Shown here in pieces: positions 53,301 through 63,248 of a stretch of 64,000 bases of DNA. The stretch's first letter is position 1. Every line of letters begins with the position of its first letter. Position numbers and translations under genes: made by a program. Source of the DNA: Marivirga lumbricoides (GTDB taxonomy: Bacteria > Bacteroidota > Bacteroidia > Cytophagales > Cyclobacteriaceae); contig NZ_BMEC01000016.1 of assembly GCF_014636295.1 (NCBI RefSeq), positions 62,001 to 126,000 of the forward strand. Reading direction: 5' to 3'. A model generated the notes under the pieces. It was given only the letters and a program-made list of their open reading frames with translations. It was not told the origin of the DNA and made no database searches.

Positions 53301-55347
53301 TAGTGCCGAGGGCATTAATATCGTAATCCAGTATCTTATCGGCATATTCGCTGTGTAAGGAAAATTGTTTATCTTTTAGCTCTGCCTCTAATTCAAGAGG
53401 ATTAAATTGATGGCTTTGGTAAGATAAATTAAGGATTTTTAAATCTGCTTTAGCATTCAGCGTAGCCAAATCCATGCCTGTTCCCTCCACATTTAAAATA
53501 ATATCCACAGGATCATAACTGGCAGTATCCTGCAACCATTTGTCAATTGCTAACTGCTCTCCTTTCACTTTAACATCATATTTCTGAGGTTCATTGCTGT
53601 TAAAGCTTCCTTCTATATTTAACAGGGAAATTTCATCAATTATACTCTGAATATCTGCTTTCGCCAAACCATTGTTCCAAGACCCACTACCGGAAAGTTC
53701 AATTTTTTGCGGGTATTGATCCGGATAGTTTTCAGGTACAAAACCACTAAAATCTTTAGTTCTGGCTTTTAAATTGATGCTGCTTACAAAAACTGAGAGT
53801 TCATCAGGCGATAATAAACGCTCTGCCTTACCATCAATAGACAAGGAAGTATATTCTCCATAAAATAGCTTAAATTGATTAATTTCCATTTCCTCTGTGG
53901 TTCCTGCAAGATTTCCATATATTTGAACCGGGTACTTAGCTAAATTTCTATACGCTGTATCTGCTCTCAGTTCCGGAGCAAAGTAATAGGCATCCTTTAG
54001 CTCCAATCTGGTACCTAAACCCAATTGAAGATCCATAGTACTTCCTGATAAATTACCATTGATGACGGAATCGAACTGCTGGTATTTCAGGACTAAATCT
54101 GACTGAAATGAAGATTGAGCTGTTCGAAGTGTGAGGTCGGAAATAACTGCTTTTTCTGAATCGATTGAAATGCCTGTACTTAATTCTTTTAACCTAAATA
54201 GTGTGGAATCAGTAGCAGATAGCATAATCTTCTCCAAAGCTAAAAATTCAGGTTTATAATTAAGCCCGGAGATTTTCAGGTCCAAATCCTGAAACTCCAT
54301 GTGCGAGGGATTGAACGACTGTCTGTTTAAAGGCTTGTTCCCTTGATGAAAGCTTAAACTATCAAGCTGGAAATTAAATTGATTGACTGCCACCTTCCAT
54401 TCCGGCCATTCAAAAGCGTTTGCTGAGTTTGCATTATCCGCATTTACTGTAGTGCTGTCTGCTGGTTGAGCGGCTGCAAGCGCTATTTCCATTCGGTACT
54501 GTTGGTTGGAAAATTCTTCTACAGATAGATTATTTTTATTGAGATCTATACCTGCCTTTTTGAGAATAAGGCTCTGCCACTTACCCGCCAAAAAGGTACT
54601 GTCAAAAGGTGTGGAGTAACTAATATCAATATCAGAAAGTTCAAGATGGTCCAAAGAAATTACTGGCAATGCGCTAACAGAGTCAGTTTCTTCAGGTGCT
54701 TCCGGAAAAGGATTGAGCTGCTTGTAATCTGCCTTAACTCCGGAAAGTGTAAAATCAGCCACATCAAAAAACAGGCTATCAAGATTAAACTCATTCAATT
54801 CGGTTTGTAAATTTTTCAGCGCCAGAGAGGCTTGCATTCCTAAAATCCTATCCGAATAGTTAAGATCTATATTATGAAGGCTAGCCTCCTTTATAGTAAA
54901 TGTGGTGGTAGATTGCTTTTCTGGCTGGGGTGCTTGTTTAGTTGAGTCGCTTGCAAAAGCATCGATCAAAAATTGATAATTAAAAGTGCTATCAGTGGCC
55001 TTGTTATGCACATTAGCCCTTAAACCATCCAATTCAAAGTTCTTTACAATTATATCTCCCGAAAAAGCCGGCCCCCAGGCAACATCTACCAAAATAGATT
55101 TTGTATATAGTAAAGTGTCTTTTTGCTGATCTTCCAGATAGATTCCTTCTACTACTGCTTCTCCTAAAAAAGATATGTACAAACGATCAATATTTACCTC
55201 AGTATTAGTTTTATCGCTCACATAGTTAGTAGCAAAATCTGTAATTTTTTGCTGAACTATTGGTAGTCGGAGTGACAGCACCACCAGGATAAGTAGCAAA
55301 AGAATTGAACCAATAATGTAAAGAAGTATCTTCCCGAATTTTTTCAA
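50371..55347 (-). CDS. tamB: TamB family translocation/assembly protein
   Basis: 1,658 residues. An N-terminal membrane segment (ILLYIIGSILLLLILVVLSL) anchors it in the inner membrane; the rest is a very long periplasmic beta-rod of repeated strands (AsmA-like N-terminal part, e.g. VEGIYLEDQQKDTLLYTKSI), ending in the TamB C-terminal domain, with GAQ-type segments like NKQVFSLLVLNQFFPAG and LDVSLSKSLFDNRVRVKVGS. It is thought to form a hydrophobic groove that moves lipids or proteins to the outer membrane. It is co-translated with the TamA-like lipoprotein. Confidence 0.93.
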   Translation of the reverse strand: MKKFGKILLYIIGSILLLLILVVLSLRLPIVQQKITDFATNYVSDKTNTEVNIDRLYISFLGEAVVEGIYLEDQQKDTLLYTKSILVDVAWGPAFSGDIIVKNFELDGLRANVHNKATDSTFNYQFLIDAFASDSTKQAPQPEKQSTTTFTIKEASLHNIDLNYSDRILGMQASLALKNLQTELNEFNLDSLFFDVADFTLSGVKADYKQLNPFPEAPEETDSVSALPVISLDHLELSDIDISYSTPFDSTFLAGKWQSLILKKAGIDLNKNNLSVEEFSNQQYRMEIALAAAQPADSTTVNADNANSANAFEWPEWKVAVNQFNFQLDSLSFHQGNKPLNRQSFNPSHMEFQDLDLKISGLNYKPEFLALEKIMLSATDSTLFRLKELSTGISIDSEKAVISDLTLRTAQSSFQSDLVLKYQQFDSVINGNLSGSTMDLQLGLGTRLELKDAYYFAPELRADTAYRNLAKYPVQIYGNLAGTTEEMEINQFKLFYGEYTSLSIDGKAERLLSPDELSVFVSSINLKARTKDFSGFVPENYPDQYPQKIELSGSGSWNNGLAKADIQSIIDEISLLNIEGSFNSNEPQKYDVKVKGEQLAIDKWLQDTASYDPVDIILNVEGTGMDLATLNAKADLKILNLSYQSHQFNPLELEAELKDKQFSLHSEYADKILDYDINALGTIDSTKQSVRLKAQINRMNLLAFGIADSLTYLKMNTIAELDVTDTYQKIDLNISNFSFGNNNSAYPFEPLHLALYNSQDSSRIDLDWEEIAVLTQMNQPLNTLSNFSLNLTELMDSRFFSEDSTKNPLQVRFKVKAALTDNIENFIPEGITFQPISFYGNYSAKKEEIEIHLDLPGLVFNNIDIDSLMMDIVSDSSTLDASVSIKKITSDVIDIYPTSLTADVGEQQALFNFLMEDENQDSLYYINAEAQSRNDSLYWNIINKNLTLNSKPWQIDENNSLYFNENGPVIRDMILQRNQQYFGISTELKEDITSMLFEFRNFKIENLLSIINAEESPLKGALKGEIKLKDFQKPLDMFVSISLDNIEVMHEEAGNLKINVEQEATNRYGFNVGLDGPVNIESNGWFNNGSDTLQFEAKTNFNQISLPFISKFTEDYINKAEGILTGNFNINGTPQDFDYSGKLQFQEASFSLAELNTTFKLPNETILLEDETIELNKFTLVDENGQKMLLNGTIRTESFIDPEIDLELQANNFQLLNSSAEDNELFYGKVFADLNIDWKGSLSSASIGADVRINDQTDFVYVIPESGVDLVESEGIVQFRNPYEPRDSIQYDSAQNVQSTQISGIEVSANIETDKSAKFKVIVDKRRGDFLTVSGETDLSLIMRKNGTISLSGNYIVNNGFYQLSLYDLVKRKFEIKQGSQISWSGDPLGASLDITALYNLQASVNSLMADQISGSSIEVKNQYRQKLPFIVQLFVKGNLSEPEISFGLEMPQDSRGALGGNVYQQVQAINRNESQLNKQVFSLLVLNQFFPAGSESTGPDSEQIARNSASQILSNQLNKLSSKYVKGVDLNLDLKSYEDYQSGTAQDRTQLDVSLSKSLFDNRVRVKVGSQVDLEGDQRQDQRATDIIGNVVVEYLLTEDGRYMLTGFRKSEYQGILDGQVVVTGVSIKFTKEFDKLRELWNNENESENKGDAETNE

Positions 55348-55459
55348 ATTAATATTAAAGTATGTTTTATAATTAAGCGCTAATAACCAATTCTAATCTT
55401 ACGAGATTAGCTACATAAAGTGTTACTTATCGCCACGGAAAGAGTTTGAGAACAATAAC

Positions 55460-55909
55460 TTACTTCTTTAAGTCCAAGTCCTCATAAAAATCACGCTCTT
55501 TATAAGGATGCTCTATATTGAAAAGGGAAATCAATATATTTTCAAATAATGGCCCCAGCCAGATAAGAATAATTCCACTTATTCCTAGTATAAGGGACTC
55601 ATTTCTTAAGGTCTGCATGTTTTCCAACCAAAAAAGACCATGCAATACTGAGGTAATTATTCTCAAAATCAATGTCCAGTTTTTGCGCCAGGTTATAATG
55701 ATGAGAGTGTTTTGTAAAATTATAAGCAAGGCAAATACCAATACATAATCATTTACGAACCAATTTAAAAACAGGTTTTCAAAAACAGTACGTTCCAATG
55801 TTAAACCAAATAACGATTCTGCCAGCCACATAAATTTATAAACACCATAAAATATTAAGATCTGGACAAGGCTTATAAAAACGCCAACAAAAATTCTTTT
55901 CTTAAGCAT
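55460..55909 (-). CDS. Small integral membrane protein of unknown function
   Basis: 149 residues with four hydrophobic segments (about 8-30, 50-70, 78-98 and 105-125) and a charged C-terminal tail (HPYKERDFYEDLDLKK). I do not recognise the family. It lies 112 bp upstream of tamB on the same strand, so it could be transcribed with it. Confidence 0.65.
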   Translation of the reverse strand: MLKKRIFVGVFISLVQILIFYGVYKFMWLAESLFGLTLERTVFENLFLNWFVNDYVLVFALLIILQNTLIIITWRKNWTLILRIITSVLHGLFWLENMQTLRNESLILGISGIILIWLGPLFENILISLFNIEHPYKERDFYEDLDLKK

Positions 55910-56206
55910 GCTTTTTAAATTTGACTCAAAAGATACGAAAACCTTAACAATGAGCGTAATATTTTTTGATCATTCCTCTTCCTGTAAGGTTATTTTCCTA
56001 TCAGTGCATTCTCTATTCACAGGATTGCTATTTCAAGGCATCTCTATTTAACATAAATATAAAAAGGTGTTAGCACAAATTTTAAACCCGGTGAGATTCC
56101 ACACCGTTTTTACAATAAAAATAACCACTAAAAAAGAAACTAATCAATAGAGAGGTATGAAAAGCAAGCTATATCTTCTAAATTGAAGTGTTAACAATTA
56201 TCAACT

Positions 56207-58381
56207 ATGTCAAAAACTATCATTGTATCCAACAGATTACCTATTAGAATTGAAAGAGAAGATGGAAAATTAGCCTATAAAACCAGTGAAGGTGGGCTGG
56301 CCACAGGTTTAGGTTCAATATATAAAGAGGGGGATAATATCTGGATTGGTTGGCCGGGCATCTCCCTGGAAAACGAAGAGGAGGATGAGGTTGAGAAGGA
56401 ATTGATGAATAGAAATATGAGACCTGTATTTCTTACGGAAAATGAGGTGCAAGAATTTTATCTAGGGTTTAGTAACCAAACGCTATGGCCAGCATTCCAT
56501 TACTTCATACACCACATGCGCTTTAAGGAAGAAGAATGGGAAGCCTACAAAAAAGCTAATCAGAAATTTGCAGAGGCCATTTCCAAATGGATTGAGCCAG
56601 ATGATACCATTTGGGTGCACGATTATCAGTTGCTTTTAGTGCCGGAAATGCTCAGAAAGCAATTTCCTAACGTTACAATAGGCTTTTTCCAGCACATTCC
56701 TTTTCCTTCATACGAGGTATTCAGAATGATCCCGTGGCGTAAAAAATTATTAAATGGTGTACTTGGAGCTGACTATATCGGTTTCCACACTTATGATGAC
56801 ATGCGCCATTTCTTAAGTAGCTGCCACCGTTTAGCGGGTTACAGTTACAACAGAAACCAAATATTAGTTAAAAACAGATTAGTAGAAGTAGACTCTCTAC
56901 CAATGGGGATTGACTATGGTAAATATGCCGATTCTGCCAGCAGCCAGCTAGCAAAGGCAAAAGAAATAAGTTATAGAGACTCACTTGGTCCGCAGGATTT
57001 AATCCTTTCGATGGATAGACTGGATTATTCTAAAGGGATTCCAGGCAGATTACTGGCTTTTGAACGGTTCCTGAAAGAGTATCCGGAATATCAGGGTCGG
57101 GTATCAATGTTTTTAATAGTAGTACCTTCCCGTGATCAGGTGCCAAGCTATAAGGCGCTCAAAGAAAAAGTAGAGTTTTTAGTAGGCCACATCAACGGTA
57201 AATATGGTACCATTAACTATGTGCCTATTCATTTTTTCTACCGAAGTTTCCCGCTTGATGACTTGTCTGCTTTTTACAGAATGTGTAAAATAGCAATGAT
57301 TACACCAAAGAGAGACGGAATGAACCTGGTGTGTAAAGAATACATTGCCTCAAGGGAAACCCAGGATGGCGTATTGATTTTAAGTGAAATGGCAGGTGCT
57401 TCGAAAGAGTTATCTGATGCCTTGTTAGTAAACCCAAATGATGAAGCCCAGATGGTGCTTTCCATTAAAACAGCACTTGAAATGCCAGTGGCTGAACAGA
57501 AAAGAAGGATGAATATCATGCAAAAAACTGTTCAGAAGTATACTATTTTTCAATGGGTAGACTTATTTATTGGCAACCTGAAAAACCTGAAAGAACGGCA
57601 GGAATCCATGGCTACCAAGAAATTGAATGATCGTTTGAAGAAAGAATTGATCACTGAGTTTAAAGCTGCTAAGAGCCCTCTTATCTTTCTGGATTATGAT
57701 GGCACCTTGGTACCATTTCATGAAAATCCTGAAGAATGTGCTCCTGACGCGGAACTGCATGAAATACTGAGTAAGCTCTCTAAAAAAGCAGAAGTAGTAA
57801 TAATTAGCGGGCGAAAAGCAGATACGCTTGAGCTTTGGCTGGCAGAATTTGACATTGATTTGATTGCTGAACATGGAATTAAAGTGAAAAGATCTGGCAA
57901 ACAATGGGATGAAAATGAAGACCTGATTGGCAACGGTTGGAAAGACGATGCACGAGGAATAATGGAATTTTATATTCAAAGAACCCCTGGCTCATTCCTC
58001 GAGGAGAAAGAACACACACTTGTTTGGCATTACAGAAAAGTAGAGAAAGGTCTGGGTGACCTGAGGTCCAGGGAATTATCCAGCCACCTAAAGCACTTCA
58101 TGTCCAATAAAGGGCTGGACGTGATTGACGGGGATCATGTAGTGGAAGTTAAGCCTTCTGCTATCAATAAAGGAAAAGCTTCATTAGAACGTATAAAAGG
58201 TATAAATCCTGATTTTATTATGGCTTTTGGGGATGACCGCACTGATGAAGATACTTTTGAAGCCCTTGCTGACAAAGCCCATACAATAAAAGTAGGAAGT
58301 GGTTTCTCCTTTGCCAAGTTTGCAGTGGAAAATCACGAAGAAGTAAGAAGTCTTTTAAAAGAAATGATTGACGCTAAATAA
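56207..58381 (+). CDS. Bifunctional trehalose-6-phosphate synthase/phosphatase
   Basis: 724 residues. Residues 1-~460 are a GT20 synthase: SNRLPIRIE at the start, GGLATGL, VHDYQLLLVPEML, FFQHIPFPSYE and MDRLDYSKGIPGRL, then GMNLVCKEY. Residues ~485-724 are a HAD phosphatase with the nucleophile in FLDYDGTLVPF (~494) and the acidic motif GDDRTDEDTF (~676). The first half makes trehalose-6-phosphate from UDP-glucose and glucose-6-phosphate; the second releases trehalose, an osmoprotectant. The OtsA-OtsB order in one chain is common in Bacteroidota. The upstream spacer 55910-56206 shows no gene. Confidence 0.95.
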   Translation: MSKTIIVSNRLPIRIEREDGKLAYKTSEGGLATGLGSIYKEGDNIWIGWPGISLENEEEDEVEKELMNRNMRPVFLTENEVQEFYLGFSNQTLWPAFHYFIHHMRFKEEEWEAYKKANQKFAEAISKWIEPDDTIWVHDYQLLLVPEMLRKQFPNVTIGFFQHIPFPSYEVFRMIPWRKKLLNGVLGADYIGFHTYDDMRHFLSSCHRLAGYSYNRNQILVKNRLVEVDSLPMGIDYGKYADSASSQLAKAKEISYRDSLGPQDLILSMDRLDYSKGIPGRLLAFERFLKEYPEYQGRVSMFLIVVPSRDQVPSYKALKEKVEFLVGHINGKYGTINYVPIHFFYRSFPLDDLSAFYRMCKIAMITPKRDGMNLVCKEYIASRETQDGVLILSEMAGASKELSDALLVNPNDEAQMVLSIKTALEMPVAEQKRRMNIMQKTVQKYTIFQWVDLFIGNLKNLKERQESMATKKLNDRLKKELITEFKAAKSPLIFLDYDGTLVPFHENPEECAPDAELHEILSKLSKKAEVVIISGRKADTLELWLAEFDIDLIAEHGIKVKRSGKQWDENEDLIGNGWKDDARGIMEFYIQRTPGSFLEEKEHTLVWHYRKVEKGLGDLRSRELSSHLKHFMSNKGLDVIDGDHVVEVKPSAINKGKASLERIKGINPDFIMAFGDDRTDEDTFEALADKAHTIKVGSGFSFAKFAVENHEEVRSLLKEMIDAK

Positions 58382-58478
58382 CTATTTTGAACTAGCTTCA
58401 ACAATACAAAAATGGATTCCCTTTAACAGTTAAATGGAGTACATATTGGCTATTGAAAATTTCCTCACCTCTACGGAC

Positions 58479-58526
58479 AAAAAACAGCTCCTCCTGAGTT
58501 TTACTTTGGGATGTGCTGTTTTTTTC
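58479..58526. terminator. Bidirectional terminator between trehalose and asnB genes
   Basis: AAAAAACAGC (58479-58488) pairs with GCTGTTTTTT (58515-58524); T-runs on either strand. The asnB stop codon lies at its edge. Confidence 0.85.
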
Positions 58527-60420
58527 ATTTCATAAATCGCTGCCACCATTCCTGAAAACAGATAAGAGCCCAAACATGCGCATGGCTATCACCGGGATTG
58601 GAAGAAAACAACTTTTTCTTAAGGGCAGCAATTCCTTCATTATCAAAGCACCCCTGTGATTCAATAAAATCAGGATTCAGCCATTTATTATTAATTTCCG
58701 ATTTAAGCTGGTTTTGCAGCCAATTTAAAAGTGGCACCTCAAAGCCATGTTTAGGCCTGTTATAAATTTTTTCAGGGAGTTTATCTCTAAAGGCATCCTG
58801 TAAAATACGCTTTTTCATTTTTCCATTTACCTTGTAATGTTCAGGCAGGCTATTTGCAAACGCCACAAGCTCATGGTCTAAAAATGGCACCCTTACCTCC
58901 AATGCATGCGCCATACTCATAGAATCAACCTTATGAAGCATATCTCCCTGCAGTACTAATTGCTGATCCAACTGCAAAGCCTGACTCAGTGAAGGCCCTT
59001 TAATGTGGCTAAGCGCTTCATCTTTCCAAACATCAAAAGCTTCAAAGTCTATTATTCCTAACATCTCATTGGAGAGCAAATCAGTGGTAGCTCTTGCAGA
59101 CTGCAAGCTTGCTAGTAGCCAAACCTGCTCTTTATAGTCTAATTTATATGCCGCTGAAAATTTGTTCAGCTGCCTTATCGTGTTGGCAAAAGGATTATTT
59201 CTTGATTTAGGCAAAGAGCTCCACAATGATCCAAGGGAAGCTACAGCCTTTTCCTTCATGCCCGCGTTCCATAAACGGTGCAAAGCAGCATGTTTATTAT
59301 AACCACCAAAGAGTTCATCAGCGCCATCACCTGATAAAGCTACCGTAACTTTTTCTTTAGTAAGCTGACTTAAGGCGTATACTGGCAAAGCTGAACTATC
59401 TGCAAAAGGCTCAGAAAAATGGCCAAGCATTTTTGGCAGGTAAGCATACAAATCATCTAAGCTTAATTGGAAAACATGATGCTCTGAACCAATGTGTTTG
59501 GCCACAGCATTAGCATATTCTGTTTCATCAAAGTAAGAATGGCCTTTATATCCAATAGAAAAAGTATGCAAATGGTCTGTTTTCTCTGCTACCAATGCCG
59601 AAATAACGGATGAATCCACACCGCCACTTAAGAAAGTACCCAGAGGCACATCGGAAACCAACCTTCTTTCTATAGATTGATTCAGGAGAAAACTGAGTTT
59701 TTCTTTTGCCTCATCATAGGCTCCCTCAAATCTTTGATCAAAAGTATCTGCAAGTTTATACCAAGTTTTAGTGACAACAGATTTCTTTTTAACAATTGCA
59801 AAATTACCGGGCATTAACTTTTTTACTCCCTGCACCATACTCAGCGGGGCGGGTAAATAATTCAATTGTAAATAAGTGTAAAGCGCGTTGGAGTCCACTT
59901 TTTTCTCCAAACCAAATTTCAAAATTGCTTTTAATTCGCTTCCAAAAATAAAACGGTCCTCATCTTCAAAATAATAAAGTGGCTTAATTCCATAGCGATC
60001 CCTTGCCAGTAGCATTTCCTGTTTTTGCACATCATAAAAAGCAAAGGCAAAAAAACCATTCAGTTTATCCAAGGCTTTTTCTCCATAGAGGATTAGCATC
60101 TGCAGAAGCACCTCAGTATCACATTCAGTCTTGAACGAAATTCCGTTTGATACTAACTCTTTTCTTAGTTGCTGAAAATTGAAGATTTCGCCATTAAATA
60201 CTATTTGATAACGCCCTTCATGAGAGGACATTGGTTGGTTTCCTGCTGACGACAAGTCAAGAATGGATAAACGCCTATGGCCTAAGCCGACATAGTCATC
60301 AACGTAAATATTTTGGTGGTCAGGGCCCCTATGAGCCAGTTCTTCGGTAGCTAAAGATAGATTAGGAAGATTAAATCTTCCTATTTCGTTAAATGCAAAA
60401 ATTCCTGTAATGCCGCACAT
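58525..60420 (-). CDS. asnB: Asparagine synthase (glutamine-hydrolysing)
   Basis: 631 residues. The N-terminal nucleophile Cys2 (MCGITGIF) heads a class II glutaminase domain with RGPDHQNI and GLGHRRLSILD; the synthase domain follows with the ATP pyrophosphatase P-loop LSGGVDSSV near residue 260 and SGDGADELFGGY. The enzyme makes asparagine (or amidates a related acid) from aspartate, glutamine and ATP. The length and final FQEWW segment suit the longer AsnB type often found in polysaccharide or peptide loci, so an amidotransferase role in surface synthesis is possible. Monocistronic. Confidence 0.93.
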   Translation of the reverse strand: MCGITGIFAFNEIGRFNLPNLSLATEELAHRGPDHQNIYVDDYVGLGHRRLSILDLSSAGNQPMSSHEGRYQIVFNGEIFNFQQLRKELVSNGISFKTECDTEVLLQMLILYGEKALDKLNGFFAFAFYDVQKQEMLLARDRYGIKPLYYFEDEDRFIFGSELKAILKFGLEKKVDSNALYTYLQLNYLPAPLSMVQGVKKLMPGNFAIVKKKSVVTKTWYKLADTFDQRFEGAYDEAKEKLSFLLNQSIERRLVSDVPLGTFLSGGVDSSVISALVAEKTDHLHTFSIGYKGHSYFDETEYANAVAKHIGSEHHVFQLSLDDLYAYLPKMLGHFSEPFADSSALPVYALSQLTKEKVTVALSGDGADELFGGYNKHAALHRLWNAGMKEKAVASLGSLWSSLPKSRNNPFANTIRQLNKFSAAYKLDYKEQVWLLASLQSARATTDLLSNEMLGIIDFEAFDVWKDEALSHIKGPSLSQALQLDQQLVLQGDMLHKVDSMSMAHALEVRVPFLDHELVAFANSLPEHYKVNGKMKKRILQDAFRDKLPEKIYNRPKHGFEVPLLNWLQNQLKSEINNKWLNPDFIESQGCFDNEGIAALKKKLFSSNPGDSHAHVWALICFQEWWQRFMK

Positions 60421-60456
60421 GGTGCGAAGTTAATGAATTTTGATGGTTGCTAAATA

Positions 60457-61875
60457 TTATTCTCTTAGCCAAAGATCAGGAGCAGCTCCCAGGCTATGCA
60501 GCCACTGCCTGTAATAATACCTATACTTGGATTGTAATTCAATAAATTTAAGCCGGGCATTTACAAGGCTCATTTGCCTGTAGTTAATTAGGAAAATACT
60601 ACTCTCACCAATATTAAACTTTCTTAATTCTGCTTTTAAAAGCTGTTCATACTGGGTTACTACTTGTTGGTAGGTATTTAACTGCTTAGAAATATTCTCG
60701 AAAGTATTCTCATACTGCCGTGCCTTATTTAATATTTCCAGTCTCTTTTGTTGATATTGGTAATTTGTATTTTCCAGTTTCAGTTCATTCATTCGCAAAG
60801 CGCCTCTCTCTGACCTAAGCAATAAAGGCATACTAAAACTTACACCCCATTTATAATTATCCAAACCGGTTACTTCACTTATATCATTAGCAGGGTCTTG
60901 TATCACATTGTATTCCAGATTCAATTTCGGCTTCAATTTTTCACGTTTCAATCTATTCTCAATCTGAAGCATTTTTAGTTTTAAATCATAAGCTCTTAAA
61001 GCAGGGTGGTCCTGAACAAATATTTGCATAGAGGCCCTTAAGCTATCAATATGATCCATTGAAACCCTGTCTACCTGTGGCGGATTTATTGGACTTTCCT
61101 CAACAGGATTTACTTCCTCTCCCCATAAAAAATTGTAAAGATTTAAGCGCGCTGTCTCTAAATCGTTCTGAAGCTGTTGATTTTGAATTTGCAAATTTTG
61201 CAGCTGAATAGAGGCTTCTAATGTATCAATTGCCGGTTTATCACCTTGCTGAAAAGCTATTTTGAAATTTTGGAGATTATCTGAGGCTAATTCAATAGCC
61301 GCTTCCACTACCTGCTTCTGCGCTTTAAACTGAACCCATTGCCAGTAGTAACTTGTAGCCTGAAGAAATACATCATTCAGCATTAACCTGGCTTCGTTCT
61401 CGAAATTCCTTCTCTCTACCAAAGCTTGTTGAAAAGCTGCTCTTCTTTCATCAATGAATAAACCCTGTAATACAGGAACTGATACCCCTGCATACCATAA
61501 CCCATTAGCAGGTAAAGAATTTTCTCTACTTATATACTCCCCCTCATTCCAATCATAACCGCCCTGAAAAGTAATACCTGTTCTTGTAGGCAATGATATA
61601 CCTGAGTTACTGTAGAGATAGTAATTAGTATCTTTATAAAACTTCTGTTTGTTTTTAGAGAAAAGATAAGGATCAAAAGCACCTCTTGCTTCCAAAATAG
61701 CATATTCTCCCATTTCAGCCATATTTCTGGCCTGCTTTGCCACAGGATGATTTTCCTGTACCAATTCAAGAAACTCTTGTTCACTCAGTTCGCCTGTCAG
61801 TTCCTGCGCCCATAATTTAGCTTGGCAAAAAATTAAGAAGAGCGCTAAAATGTAAATTTTTATCGGCCTGCTCAT
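60457..61875 (-). CDS. TolC family outer membrane efflux protein
   Basis: 472 residues with a signal peptide (ends LWAQ). Two repeats of long helices alternate with short strands as in TolC: LTGELSEQEFLELVQENHPVA starts the first, and NQQLQNDLETARLNLYNFLWG the turn, followed by RLKREKLKPKLNLEYNVIQD in the second repeat. It forms the outer channel of a tripartite exporter with the HlyD protein upstream; the two genes overlap by 4 bp (ATGA). A type I secretion or drug-export role is likely. Confidence 0.9.
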   Translation of the reverse strand: MSRPIKIYILALFLIFCQAKLWAQELTGELSEQEFLELVQENHPVAKQARNMAEMGEYAILEARGAFDPYLFSKNKQKFYKDTNYYLYSNSGISLPTRTGITFQGGYDWNEGEYISRENSLPANGLWYAGVSVPVLQGLFIDERRAAFQQALVERRNFENEARLMLNDVFLQATSYYWQWVQFKAQKQVVEAAIELASDNLQNFKIAFQQGDKPAIDTLEASIQLQNLQIQNQQLQNDLETARLNLYNFLWGEEVNPVEESPINPPQVDRVSMDHIDSLRASMQIFVQDHPALRAYDLKLKMLQIENRLKREKLKPKLNLEYNVIQDPANDISEVTGLDNYKWGVSFSMPLLLRSERGALRMNELKLENTNYQYQQKRLEILNKARQYENTFENISKQLNTYQQVVTQYEQLLKAELRKFNIGESSIFLINYRQMSLVNARLKFIELQSKYRYYYRQWLHSLGAAPDLWLRE

Positions 61876-63248
61876 TTTTTTGCTTTCCCTTTAGGTTTAT
61901 ATTCCTTGGAAGTACTTTTCTCACTTTCAGGGGTATAATAGTCAGGTGGAAATCCATTTATTTGTCTCCAAAGTTCATACCAAATAGGTACATCTTTCAG
62001 TAATGCTAAAGTATTTGCTCCACTACCCACACGAATGGCATCTGGCCATTCAGGATCGTCCGGGTCTTGCTTAACTAACACTCTATATTTACCATTTTTA
62101 CTTATAAATCTATCTATCGCTACAACCTCTCCCCCAAAAGTTCCATAGGTTAAAATCGGCCACCCTGAAAATACAATGGAAGGCCACCCATCAAAAATAA
62201 TTCTTACATGGCTACCGATATGAATTAAAGGTAGGTCAAAAGGCTCAACGTACATTTCTACAGCATAATCAACATTTTCAGGCATTAATGTAATCAAAGG
62301 ATCTCCTGCCTTTATATTCTCACCAATACCCGTACTTACAGCCTCAGTAATGTAGCCGGCCTGTGGAGCCCTTACATAGTAAAAACCTGCCCGTACCTGA
62401 TAATTCGTTAACTGATTTTCAAGTTTCACTACCTCTGTCATAGCATCCTGTAAGGCTGATCTGGTGCTGAACTGATCAGAAAGGGCTTTTTGCAGCTTGT
62501 CAGTATACTCATTATAGACTGAATTAAGCTCTATTCTGGCATTCAGCAACTGGTTTTTACTACTTAGAAGCTTGCTTTCCGCACTTATTTTCTTCGCTAA
62601 AGCCTCTTGGTATTTCTGTCTTCTGCTTTCTAAATCAGTCAAAGATTTCAGCCCTTCATTGTACAGTTCCTCTTGTCGTTCAAGTTGTTTCTCTGCAATA
62701 TTGAGGTTGATAATGGCCGCTTCATAATCTATGCTATCAGCCTGAATTTTCAGTTCTGACTGGCGCAGATAGTTTTGAGCCTGCCTTTGCTTTAAATTCC
62801 TGTTTTCCTTTATCGCCTCTATTTGGCTATCTAACGCTTCTATTTTTTCTTCATAGAAGTCTAATGATTGTCTTTTTGCTTCCAACTGCTCTTTTGTTCT
62901 TTCAATAAGCTGCGGATCAAAATAAGAATCTTTTACTTCCGAGATAAATAATATCGTATCTCCAGCGTCTACTCTGTCACCTTCTTGTACGTACCACTTT
63001 TCGATTCTACCATCTATTAGAGAATTAAGGTCTTGCGGCCTGCTGGAAGGCGATAAAGCGGTCACATATCCTTTGCTTCTTACGTTTTGCGTCCAGGGCA
63101 AAAAAGAAATAGCTAGAAAGCTAAAGAAAAGAATAAGCAGCAATCGCTTCAGTAATCTATCAGGCTCTACTTCGCTGAAGAGGTTAAAGGATTTAAACTC
63201 CTTTTCGTTTATTTTATCCTTTACGGAATATGGGCTGATGTTAAGCAT
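61872..63248 (-). CDS. HlyD-type periplasmic adaptor protein
   Basis: 458 residues. One N-terminal membrane segment (LLLILFFSFLAISFLPW), a lipoyl-like hairpin (GRIEKWYVQEGDRVDAGDTI), a long coiled coil (~105-280) and a beta-barrel (IKAGDPLITLMPENVDYAVEM) with C-terminal Lys-rich tail (STSKEYKPKGKAKK). It bridges the inner membrane ABC transporter to TolC. It overlaps the ABC gene by 8 bp and TolC by 4 bp, so all three form one operon. Confidence 0.92.
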   Translation of the reverse strand: MLNISPYSVKDKINEKEFKSFNLFSEVEPDRLLKRLLLILFFSFLAISFLPWTQNVRSKGYVTALSPSSRPQDLNSLIDGRIEKWYVQEGDRVDAGDTILFISEVKDSYFDPQLIERTKEQLEAKRQSLDFYEEKIEALDSQIEAIKENRNLKQRQAQNYLRQSELKIQADSIDYEAAIINLNIAEKQLERQEELYNEGLKSLTDLESRRQKYQEALAKKISAESKLLSSKNQLLNARIELNSVYNEYTDKLQKALSDQFSTRSALQDAMTEVVKLENQLTNYQVRAGFYYVRAPQAGYITEAVSTGIGENIKAGDPLITLMPENVDYAVEMYVEPFDLPLIHIGSHVRIIFDGWPSIVFSGWPILTYGTFGGEVVAIDRFISKNGKYRVLVKQDPDDPEWPDAIRVGSGANTLALLKDVPIWYELWRQINGFPPDYYTPESEKSTSKEYKPKGKAKK